Below, piece after piece: positions 32,721 through 42,812 of a stretch of DNA of 64,000 nt; the first letter of the stretch is position 1, and the number at the start of each line of letters is the position of its first letter. The notes under the pieces were generated by a model, which worked only from the letters and a program-made list of their open reading frames with translations, was not told the DNA's origin and made no database searches. Where the stretch lies: positions 24,943,913 through 25,007,912 of the forward strand of contig CM046007.1 of NCBI GenBank assembly GCA_025175895.1, in the 5' to 3' direction. This stretch comes from Wurfbainia villosa (Eukaryota; Streptophyta; Magnoliopsida; Zingiberales; Zingiberaceae). The position numbers and the translations under genes are program-made.

Positions 32721-34354
32721 ATGTCCCATCTTGAAGGGTTTTGCACCGTCCGACCTCTATTTTACAATGAAGACGACTTCCGTTATTGGAAGGGTCAGAT
32801 GGAATGCTTCCTAAAAACCCAAATCGAGATATAGATCATAATCCAAATCGGATTCACACTTCCTACTAATGAAGTGGGTGAATCATTGGATTATGATCAA
32901 TGGACTAATGCCATGAAAAGACAAGTGGAAGTCGATGCCAAGGCGACCCAAATCCTTCAATGTGGCCTGTCCAAAGAGGAGTTAAACTGTGTCGACCCCT
33001 TCATTAACATGAAAGATCTATGGACTAAACTCGTAGAGCTACATGAAGGAACCGACGATGCGAAGGTATGTAAACGTGACTTTCTTTTCAATAAGTTGTA
33101 TAACCTTAAGATGCAGGAACACGAGATGACAACACAACTACATGCTCGTATTCAAGACATCGTCAATAGCTTGCATGCCATCGGACAAAAGGTCGAGAAT
33201 CGAGACCTCATAAGGTATGCCTTAAACTCTTTTCCTAGGACCACCTTGTGGGCATCCATGGTCGATGCCTACAAGGTTTATAAGGATCTTTCTAAACTTA
33301 GATTAGACGAGTTATTTTCTAAGCTTGAACTTCATGAATAAACTAACATGGTCCGGGCCGAGAAAGGTATTTCCTTAATTGCAGGTTCGAAGAAGAAGGC
33401 CGCGAACAAACCACCCCCCAAGGAAGAGGACGAGTACTAATACGAGTCGGAGGTAGATCCCGAAATGGAAACCGAACTAGTAAATCTAGTTTGGAAGATG
33501 ATCAAGAGCCTGAAATGACCCATCAATCAAGGTAAAACTAAATCTAAGTCTACTTCAAATTTGAGATGTTTTGAATGTAACAGGTTCAGGCACATTAAGT
33601 CAGAGTGTCCGAAACTAAAGAACAAAGCACCCAAGAAAGCGCTTAATGCTACTTGGGAAGAATCATCGGAGGAGGAAGACGATGATATCTCATCTTCATG
33701 GCCAAGCCGACTGAGCCCGAGCAAGACTCCGAACCCAAGGAAGAGTTCGAGTCTGAATCCGACGACGAGTCGCTATTCAAGACAAGCCACGGATATGCAT
33801 CCGGTTCAAAAGAGTCACTTAAGGTAAGTCGATCTTTGCTTAGCATCTTATACAATGCAATTAAATTCTTAACTAGAAAGTTAGCTATGTCCAAATCCAA
33901 GGTCGAGACCTTAGTTGAGGAGGTTAAACTCCTTAAACACAAGGTCTCCCTAACCTCTTTGACTAGTCACATTCAAGAGGAGGACTTAACTCGAGTTGAA
34001 AAGATCGAAGTTGAGAACTCACTTTTGAAAAGTCAAGTCGAAGACTATAGGCATATATTGGAAAGGTTCACTCTGGGATCCAAGGGACTTGACCTTTTAC
34101 TTGGATCGCAAAGGGCCATGTACAACAAGGCCGGGCTTGGGTTTAGCTCAAATATGACTAACAAGTTGTATATGTCAATTGTAAGTAGAAATAAAAAACA
34201 TGTCCAAGCATGGGTCCCTAAGACCATTTTGATTTCTCAATTAGGATCTAACAAGTACTGGGTTCCCAAGGACCAAATCCACTACGTGGAAAGACCGAAC
34301 CAATTCAATGGTCCAAGGGGAGCTAGTACAAAATTTGTTTGTGCTATTACTTAG
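32721..34354 (+). pseudogene. gag: A2 gag, several stops and one frameshift
   Basis: The start ATG at 32721 lies 190 bp after the primer site. The copia gag domain runs to about 33341 (Y-W-K-G-Q-M-E, L-W-T-K-L-V-E-L-H-E-G). Stops interrupt it near 32832 (at a position usually Trp), at 33339-33341 (usually Gln), and twice more before the zinc knuckle (C-F-E-C ... H ... C, 33567-33608). The frame shifts near 33690, and the last 218 codons carry a coiled-coil-like part and end with A-W-V-P-K ... Y-W-V-P-K-D-Q. The product would be the particle-forming gag. Confidence 0.88.
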
Positions 34355-34936
34355 AATTTGCATGCTTAGGTCTTTTTATTTTTATTTTTAGAACAGTTAG
34401 ATAAGAACTATAACTTGTCAATTCTTGATAACATAGTACTAGGATACGGAGAGATGATAGTACGCTAGAAGAGCGAAGTCTTGTGTGTCCGAGTTAGATA
34501 AGGCATATCTAGCTCGGTGCACTCGACTAAGTGGAACTAGCTGAAACTACCTCGCCGTATCCTTCACTAGTTAGATCAGGAAGTGATCTTAGGTGAATCA
34601 AGTTACTATTTTCTTGAACTTGGCTTTGTCTAAGGAAGTGGTCGTTGTTCCAATCAAAGAAGGCCTCTGTGCCTCGCAATGACTTGGAAGCCAATTTCTT
34701 GAAAAGGTGACTTGATGAGCTTAGGGTTAAATCTGAATCTAACCCAAGGTTGACTAGTTTCAATTCATTAAATTAATCAACTAAAATTGAAGTAATCTCA
34801 CAAGAACACATAAGGATAAGGTGTTTGATCATGTAGAAATGGGTGAGATGATCTAGGACTAATAATTTTCAACCAACCCTTAAATTCCAATATCCGATCC
34901 AACTACCTTGTGTGTAGGATCAATGGATGTTTGACA
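34355..34936 (+). other. Spacer between A2 gag and protease, no coding seen
   Basis: About 565 bases follow the gag stop before the protease segment begins near 34921. All three forward frames have stops. E1 has only 15 bases in this place. It may be a true noncoding spacer of this family, an intron, or an old unrecognised insertion. B2 starts at 34937. Confidence 0.6.
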
Positions 34937-36448
34937 TGTTGGTGCAATCGACCCAAGTCACGATTGACCAGGACTCGAGTTTGACTCGAGTGATGTTTTG
35001 ATGTTCGACAAAAACATATGACAATGTAATTGTCATGGGAAAGTCCAAGTCTTGGGTACTTGGCATGGAAAGTCCAAGTGGGACACTTGGCATTTGGTAA
35101 AGTCCAAGCATGGGTCTTGGCAATGGAAAGTCCAACATGAGTTGGCAAGGGAAGTCCAAGTGGGACACTTGGCATTTGGGAAAGTCCAAGCATGGGTCTT
35201 GGCATGAAAAGTCCAACATGGGTTGGCAAGGGAAAGTCCAAGCATGGGACTTGGCATAAAAAGTCCAACATGGGTTGGCAAGGGAAAGTCCAAGCTTGAG
35301 TCTTGGCATTTGAGAAGTCCAAGGGTTTGATATTGGCGGCGTAAAGTCCAAGTGGGAGTCTTGGTAGCATAAGTCCAATGGTTGGCGGCGTAAAGTCCAA
35401 GCGGAGTCTTGACGGTGTAAGTCCAATGTGCCTTGGCGGTGTAGACACCGTTAGCATGACATAGCCGATGGAAGCACCTAAAGGCTAGCGCGATGGGTGA
35501 ACAAGTCATGGATGACTTGGAGGGATCCGAGAGGCTGATGGAGGTGGCTAGAAGGCTTAGGTCTAGGCTAAGGGTGGTCTAGCAAGTATGGGGGAACCAT
35601 ATTTGGGCTAAAACCTCATGTTTGAGGTGGTGTGCCATGTGCCGACCGACCGAGTCAACTAGGGTTTGTGGGAAGTAGCCTAGCTGATCGCCGAGGTGGG
35701 CGATCGATGATTGAGCAATGATCGATCGTGTGATCAGTCGACTGGTGCTCGAGAAATTGGCCACAAAATGGAATCAAGACTTGACTGGTCGAGTGAGGAC
35801 TCCATCAGTCGACTGATGGGTATGATCAGTCGACTGATGGTAGATCCGTTGGACTTATCCAGTGTGGATCTAGCCATTGTCTCACGACAACAGTAGCATC
35901 AGTCGACTGATGGTCCCGATCAGTCGACTGATCGACTTTTTCTAGCACAGGTTGAAGCTTTATAAGGAGCTCGTGATGGAGGAAATTGGCATGGTTCTTT
36001 GAGGCGATTTGGGGCGAGTTGCTGCTGCAATTTAGGGTCTCCAAGTGCTACCCGATCAACCTAGCGATCAAGCATTCAAGAGAATTTGTAAAGTGTTTTT
36101 TCTTTACTAGTCTTGTTTTGTATTTCATTGTATTTGCTTATAGCTTTTGATTATTGTTGTAATCATCTTGTACGAGGTTTCTCCGCCTCCGGATTGTTCC
36201 GAGAAGGAGTGTTTATTATAGTGGTGTGTGATTGGCATCGCTAGGGTTCGTACGAACCCGATCCATGGAGTATGAACCGTTCGGTTCCGAACCACATTAA
36301 ACAATTGTGTTTGCGTGTTGTTAATTATTTCGTTATTGCTTTCATTACTATTCCACTGTGTACTAATGAAATTGTAGAGACGAACACGCGATCGAATTCC
36401 ATCACGCGCCGCTATTCACCCCCCTCCAGCGGCCTTAAATCTCCTACA
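34937..36448 (+). repeat. B2 5' LTR (1,512 bp)
   Basis: It starts TGTTGGTGCAATCGACC and ends CTCCTACA. A small-hairpin array runs over 35036-35440, five CAGTCGACTG motifs lie at 35733-35930, TTATAAGG near 35960, and CACCCCCCTCCAGCG near 36417. At 35640-35735 a GATCG-rich patch replaces five palindromes found in the 3' LTR. Confidence 0.92.
35036..35440. repeat. Array of about 15 CCAAG/CTTGG hairpin units (B2 5' LTR)
   Basis: Units of roughly 25-31 bp, each with an inverted repeat. Most stems are CCAAG/CTTGG, several are CCAAC/GTTGG and some CCAAT/TTGG, so the stem changes are matched on both sides. The 3' LTR copy is at 40234-40640. Confidence 0.82.
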
Positions 36449-36450
36449 AT

Positions 36451-36463
36451 TGGTATCAGAGCC
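36451..36463 (+). other. B2 primer-binding site (initiator Met tRNA)
   Basis: TGGTATCAGAGCC, two bases after the LTR end. Confidence 0.92.
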
Positions 36464-36520
36464 TGGGGCTCTTCTATGGACTAACCGTCGGGAGCTAAGA
36501 CAAAAGGCTAGAGGGTGAAG

Positions 36521-38233
36521 ATGGAAGAATCATTGGGATGAGATATCAACACCCCAATTCCCTATTCCTTCTATGGACAAGAAGGATTTAGACAATGGAA
36601 GGCGAGAATTGAGGACTTCCTAATGATGAGAGACCTTGAGGAGTGGTCTGCTTTGATGGAAGGATTTGAATATCCTAAGGGACCAAAGGGAGGGTTTCTC
36701 AAGAAGAAGAAATGGAGTGAGGAGCAACTCTGACAATTCGATAAAAACAAGAAGGTAGTCAAACTCATTTTTGATTTAATTCCTAATGGCCTCTTGTGTA
36801 GCCTAGGTGACTGTGGGGATTGTAAAGACGCCAAGGAGGTATGGAACAAATTGGCAAAATTCCATAAAGAGCCTCATTCAATCCAAGAAGACAAGGAGGA
36901 TGAAGAAGAGAGCTCATCCTCAAGTGAAAGTGAGGAATCGGAAGTTGAGATGGAGTCAACTTTCGGATTGGAGAAAGAAGAAGTGGGAGAGGTGGAAGAA
37001 GCATCCACCTCTAGGATTGAGGGGGAGAGACCATCCACACCGGAGTCGGAACCAATTCAAGAAGAAGCCTCAATCTCCGGGAGGAATGAAGAATCCACTC
37101 CGGCACCCACCACAAATACCCTAGGTAACTCAAGAAATTTAGGCTTAAATAAAAATCACATAACATGTTTTGAGTGTAGGGAAACTGGGCACTATAAGAG
37201 CAAGTGCCCAAAGAAGATTAGGAAAGCTCCACCGGCGCCAAAAGTCAAAGATGTCGGTCCCTCAATACAAAAGAGCAAGGAGCAAGTGATTTGCTTCAAA
37301 TGTCGGCTACTGGGACATTACCGGAGTCAATGCCTAAGGGGGAAGAAGAAGGGGCAAGAAGGAGCTACACAAGAAGGGGGAGCTAAGACTAACCCTAAGG
37401 TATATTTTAGTAATGCTCTTTCTAATTCTTATAGTCAAAAGCATGCTAGAAATAATTTTAGCAATCTTGCAATTTATCAAAAAGAGCATGCTAGAAATAG
37501 AGAATATTGCTTAGGAGCTAAAAAGGTCAACCTTAGGAGTAAGGAGAAATTTGGGACTAATGTCCCTAAAAACAATTTACCTAAGGACAAACCTAGGTCA
37601 AATAACACTAGACGAATTTTACCTAGGGAGACAATTAGAAAGGTGCAAGAGCACCCAGATTTTAATCAAAAATGGACTAGGCATATGCCTAGAAAGGATA
37701 ATGCCCATGATTTAAATCAAAACTCTAAAATTGGGCAATTAGAGTTGGAAAATCAAGCCTTGAGGTCAAGGTTTGAAAAACTTGAGAAGACCCTTAGGAA
37801 CATCCAAAATCAATTTCAAGGGTCCAAAAGTCAAAGTCAACACCTAGGACCTAAGAGTCAAAAGTCAACCAAGGGCAAGCAAGGTTTGGGTCACAAATCT
37901 AAGCCTAAGGTGGCTTACCATAGTGTTCCATTTGATTATGGAACACTAACTAGGTCTAGGAAGACGAAGGTCAATGGGGAAGTCATCCCTAGGGTTGACC
38001 AAAGGTTGTGCCTAGTGGCTAGGGTTTCTAGGAAACCTAGGGTGGCCACTAAGAAGGTTGCAAGGGGAGTTACCCCTAGAGTCAACCTAGGTAAGACCAT
38101 AATGACCAAGGCTAACAAGCCTAGGAGGGTCATTAGGAAGGTATCTAGGGAGGTTATCCCTAACGAATACCTAATTAACCCTAGGAGCTCAAATAGGTTT
38201 TGGGTTCCTAAGAGCGTGATTGATTCACGCTAG
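36521..38233 (+). pseudogene. gag: B2 gag with two early stops, then 479 open codons
   Basis: The ATG at 36521 opens a frame that meets TGA at its 7th codon (36539-36541), and another near 36731, and then stays open to 38233. The gag domain has F-R-Q-W-K-A-R-I-E-D-F and V-W-N-K-L-A-K-F-H. Two CCHC zinc knuckles lie at 37166-37207 and 37292-37333. Basic repeats with H-A-R-N-N-F-S-N-L-A-I-Y, a coiled-coil-like segment, and a C-terminus with R-F-W-V-P-K-S-V-I-D-S-R follow. The early TGA is shared with B3. It would be particle-forming and RNA-binding. An ATG at 36794 could start a shorter protein lacking the N-terminal part. Confidence 0.88.
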
Positions 38234-40134
38234 ATGGGGTTAGGGTGTGCCAACCTTGATTGGATGGGTAGTTAACTCAACCATGATAAACACTGACACT
38301 TTAGGTTATTTTCAAGGTTAGGGTGACCTTGGAAATACATTTGAGTCTTAATCCTAAAAGATTTTAGGATGTGCCAATATTATTTGAGAAGTTTGATAAA
38401 ATGATCAAATTGTCACAATTTAGGTTTAGAGGTTGGTGTGCCATTTTGGGTTTTTGCCACACTTGGGAGAAAAGTAGAAATATGGCAAAATATGATGAAT
38501 TATATCAAATGGTAATTAATATTAAGATTTAGGTATTATTATACCTATATATTTTATATGTCATGCTTTGTTTTCCATATAACATGTCATGACATCATGC
38601 TTACTTTTATTCATTGTATATGTCATGTTCATGTTTTAGGATTAAGGTTTTAAATGTCATGTGTTTTTAGATTTTATCATATGCCATGACATCATGATCA
38701 TTGGCCATGCTTAATTATTGCTATCTTTATGTCATGATCATTTCATGCATTAAATTGATTAAAATTGAACTAAGGACAATGACATGACTTGAAGTCCCAT
38801 TTATAAGGGAATCAAGTAGGGTTGCCTAGGAATTGTATGAAACCCTAGATTAAATGAACCAAAATACACATCTCACATCCAATTGACATGTATGTGTATT
38901 TATACACCCTAGATACACGTGAGATGCTAGGATATGAGTTAAGTTCAAGGTGCATAGTTTTTGCATCTAGTTGAACCCAAACTCATCTTAACTCAACATG
39001 TGGATCATTAGGAAAGTTTGGGTACAAGTCATGTACATAGAGCCTAAGGAATATGATCCAAAATAGGGTTTTAAAAACATTTTAAAATCATTTTGAAAAA
39101 CCTTGGTGAAGTCTATCTTTTGATAGCAATCACCATTGATGAGATTGATACAAAGTGAGCTTAAACTTTAAAGTTTTTAGTCACTTTTGGATTTTGTATC
39201 AATTTTGCTATTTTATGGGTAAAATATTTTTCAAACATTTTTCACCCATTGTATTGGTCATAAGTATTATACGTATCAAATTTCATGATTTTTCGATATA
39301 CATATAATTAGTTATGATTTTCCAAAACTCGTTTCTGATAACTGAAAATTGAGATTTTCAGTAATCAGTCGCCCTGGGTGGCAGTCGATGGATGAGCATG
39401 TCAGTCGACTGATTTCTGAATCACTCGACTGATAGCCTGATTTTGGGATAGCCAAGGTTGTTTAACCCGATTTCAGCTGCGGTTAAGGTCCCTAACCACT
39501 CCTAACCCTAGGATATGCTTTGGGAAGCATGATGAAGGGTGAAAATCCATTGGATATGGATTAGGAGAGGTTTTTAGGGTTTGTATCAATTTTAAGGTGT
39601 TGGAAAGTTCAATGTTGAATTTCTAACCTTAATTTTGATGGCTTAGAGTTCCTATTGACTTAGGGACTTCCCAAGGACATTGTTGGTGGAATGGTCAAGG
39701 GGGAGCTAGCCTTTAGGGGGAGGTATGCATCTTGGGATGATGGACGTGTTTTTCTCCTTGAAGAGGAGAAGTTATTGGGAGAGTATCATCAATTGGGAAA
39801 ATTGATGGGTTTTTTGATACTCAATTTGGAAATTGGGAGAGTAAATAGGATTGCCTCTCTTAAGTGATATGGGACTTATCACTAGGAAGATGGTAGGCAT
39901 CCTAGGTATTTTTAGACCAAGGGGGAGATTGTAAGATCTCATTGGGACATGAGACATTGACCTCCTTGGAGAGAAGACCTTTTTGATGTTAGTCAAAAAG
40001 GGGGAGAATGTTTGGGGGAGAAAATTTGGAGAATGTTTAAGATCACCAATTTGGGATAATTGGTAAGAGATTTGAGTTAGTGTTCTAACTCAATGTTTTG
40101 TTTGGTTTTTGTCAAACATCAAAAAGGGGGAGAT
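38234..40134 (+). other. B2 3' noncoding region with multiple polypurine tracts
   Basis: The inverted repeat CATCTCAC (38869-38876) ... GTGAGATG (38919-38926) encloses an inner hairpin GTGTAT-TT-ATACAC. Purine tracts lie near 39699, 39716, 39921 and 40006, with the final tract at 40121-40134. AT-rich with CATGACATCATG repeats near 38580-38720. No coding sequence. Confidence 0.75.
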
Positions 40135-41684
40135 TATTGGTGCAATCGGCCCAGGTCACGATTGACCAGGACTCGAGTTTGACTCGAGTGATGTTTTGAT
40201 GTTCGACAAAAACATATGACAATGTAATTGTCATGGGAAAGTCCAAGTCTTGGGTACTTGGCATGGAAAGTCCAAGTGGGACACTTGGCATTTGGTAAAG
40301 TCCAAGCATGGGTTTTGGCAATGGAAAGTCCAACATGAGTTGGCAAGGGAAGTCCAAGTGGGACACTTGGCATTTGGGAAAGTCCAAGCATGGGTCTTGG
40401 CATGAAAAGTCCAACATGGGTTGGCAAGAGAAAGTCCAAGCATGGGTCTTGGCATAACAAGTCCAACATGGGTTGGCAAGGGAAAGTCCAAGCTTGAGTC
40501 TTGGCATTTGAGAAGTCCAAGGGTTTGATATTGGCGGCGTAAAGTCCAAGCGGGAGTCTTGGCAGCATAAGTCCAATGGTTGGCGGCGTAAAGTCCAAGC
40601 GGAGTCTTGGCGGTGTAAGTCCAATGTGCCTTGGCGGTGTAGACACCATTAGCATGACATAGCCGATGGAAGCACCTGAAGGCTAGCGCGATGGATGAAC
40701 AAGTCATGGATGACTTGGAGGGATCCGAGAGGCGTGAGGCTGATGGAGGTGGCTAGAAGGCTTAGGTATAGGCTAAGGGTGGTCTAGCAAGTATGGGGGA
40801 ATCATATTTGGGCTAAAACCTCATGTTTGAGGTGTGCCAGTCGACTGGTGCCATGTGGCAGTCGACTGGACCGAGTCAACTAGGGTTTGACTGCGGGAAG
40901 TGGCCTAGCAGTCGACTGCCAGAGGTGGGCAGTCGACTGATGGCTCGAGCAGTCGACTGATCGTGTGATCAGTCGACTGGTGCTCGAGAAATCAGCCACA
41001 GAATGGAGTCGAGACTCGACTGGTCGAGTGAGGACTCCATCAGTCGACTAATGGGTATGATCAGTCGACTGATGGTAGATCCGTTGGACTTATCCAGCGT
41101 GGATCTAGCCATTGTCTCACGACAACAGTAGCATCAGTCGACTGATGGTCCCGATCAGTCGACTGATCGACTTTTTCCAGCACAGGTTGATGCTTTATAA
41201 GGAGCTCGTGATGGAGGAAATTAGCATGGTTCTTTGAGGCGATTTGGGGTGAGTTGCTGCTGCAATTCAGGGTCTCCAAGTGCTACTCGATCAACCTAGC
41301 GATCAAGAATTCAAGAGCATTTGTAAAGTGTTTTTTCTTTACTAGTCTTGTTTTGTATTTCATTGTATTTGTTTGTAGCTTTTGATTATTGTTGTAATCA
41401 TCTTGTACGAGGTTTCTCCGCCTCCGGATTGTTCCGAGAAGGAGTGTTTATTATAGTGGTGTGTGATTGGCATTGCTAGGGTTCGTATGAACCCGATCCG
41501 TGGAGTAGGAACCGTTTGGTTCTGAACCACGTTAAACAATTGTGTTTGCGTGTTATTAATTGTTTCGTTATTGCTTTCATTACTATTCCGCTGCGTACTA
41601 ACAAAATTGTAAGGACGAACACGCAATCGAATTCCATCACGCGCCGCTATTCACCCCCCCTCTAGCGGCCTCAAATCTCCTACA
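40135..41684 (+). repeat. B2 3' LTR (1,550 bp)
   Basis: It starts TATTGGTGCAATCGG (TG changed to TA) and ends CTCCTACA. The hairpin array is at 40234-40640, and about ten CAGTCGACTG-type motifs lie at 40838-41166. Outside the palindrome patch it is near identical to the 5' LTR, so the insertion is recent. Confidence 0.92.
40234..40640. repeat. Array of CCAAG/CTTGG hairpin units (B2 3' LTR)
   Basis: It has the same unit order as the 5' LTR array at 35036-35440, with few point differences. Confidence 0.82.
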
Positions 41685-42812
41685 GGACAGTGGGTGCTCC
41701 CAACATATGACTAGAGACCAACTTAAATTTTTGAAGCTTAGATTTAAACGACAAGGATCAGTAGCTTTCGGAAACAACGACAAGCTCAAAATCATTGGAT
41801 CAGGTGATATTGAACTAAATTCTAATTTCACAATTCATAATGTTTTATTAGTCGAAGATTTTAAATATAATTTACTTAGTGTAAGCCAATTGTGTGATAA
41901 CAACTATAAGGTTATATTCTTAGAAAATGAATGCTTAATTAAAACAAATGAAACCTCTAAAACAATACTTAAAGGAACTAGGAATAGCAACATCTACACA
42001 ATTAATTTACCCAACTCCTCAACCAAGTGTCTTATGACACAGCAAGAGGAATCCTGGTTGTGGCACCGACGACTCGGTCACTCGCACCCAAGACTCGTTC
42101 ACAAGATGAGTCAGAGTGGCTTAGTCAGAGGTTTGCCCAACCTTAACAACTTAGACAATAAAATTTGTAATGCTTGTCAACAAGGTAAACAACCTAGGAC
42201 ACAACATCAACTAACTAACCACGAACTAACCAAAAGTATGCTTGAGCTCATTCATTTGGATCTATTCGATTCTCATGGAGCCAAGTCACTTAATGGGAGT
42301 CAATTTTGCTTAGTCATAATTGATGACTATTCTAGGTTTACCTGGGTTAGGTTCCTTAAACACAAAAGTGATACCTTAGACCAACTCATCAACTTGTCTA
42401 AATTAATTGAAACCTAAAAGAACCTTAAAATTAAAAGACTTAGAAGTGATCATGGTGGTGAATTCGAAAATCACAGGTTTATAGATTTCTATAACCTAAA
42501 CGGATGCCACCATGAATTCTCATGTCCTAGAACTCCACAACAAAATGGCCTAGTCGAGCGGAAAAATAGAACCCTACAAGAAGCTGCTAGGACCATGTTG
42601 AACGAATACAACCTACTCGATAGGTTTTGGGCAGAAGCCATTAGTACGGCTTGTTATGTCCAAAATAGAATCCAAATGCTAAAGAGGCACCTTAAGATCT
42701 CATACGAAATCTACCATGACAAAGTACCTAACATTAAATACTTTAGGGTATTTGGGTGTAAGGTACATATCCTAAACACTAAAGACTACCTAGGAAAGTT
42801 CACATCCAAAAT
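41685..42812 (+). pseudogene. pol: A2 protease and integrase, interrupted at both ends
   Basis: It begins with the protease D-S-G-C-S-Q-H-M at 41688 and continues through the pre-integrase zinc-binding part (W-H-R-R-L-G-H ... C-N-A-C) and the integrase catalytic core: Asp in L-D-L-F-D-S, Asp in R-S-D-H-G-G-E-F, Glu in L-V-E-R-K-N-R. One stop (TAA 42415-42417) interrupts an otherwise open frame, at a position usually Gln. The reading ends at 42812, where B3 enters after G-K-F-T-S-K, and resumes at 58496. Integrase would insert element DNA in the nucleus. Confidence 0.9.

Larger units (their letters stand above)
34937..41684 (+). mobile_element. B2: complete gag-only LTR retrotransposon, 6,748 bp
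   Basis: It has two LTRs, primer site, gag, a 1.9 kb noncoding region and polypurine tracts, but no pol domain. Flanking 5-mers are TGACA (34932-34936) and GGACA (41685-41689), a target duplication with one change. It lies in the protease active-site codons of A2. Confidence 0.92.

Noticed and set aside
36794..38233. 479-residue ORF as a host zinc-finger (CCHC) gene
   Set aside because: It lies between LTRs with a primer site upstream, continues an upstream gag frame, and matches gag of B0, B1 and B3.
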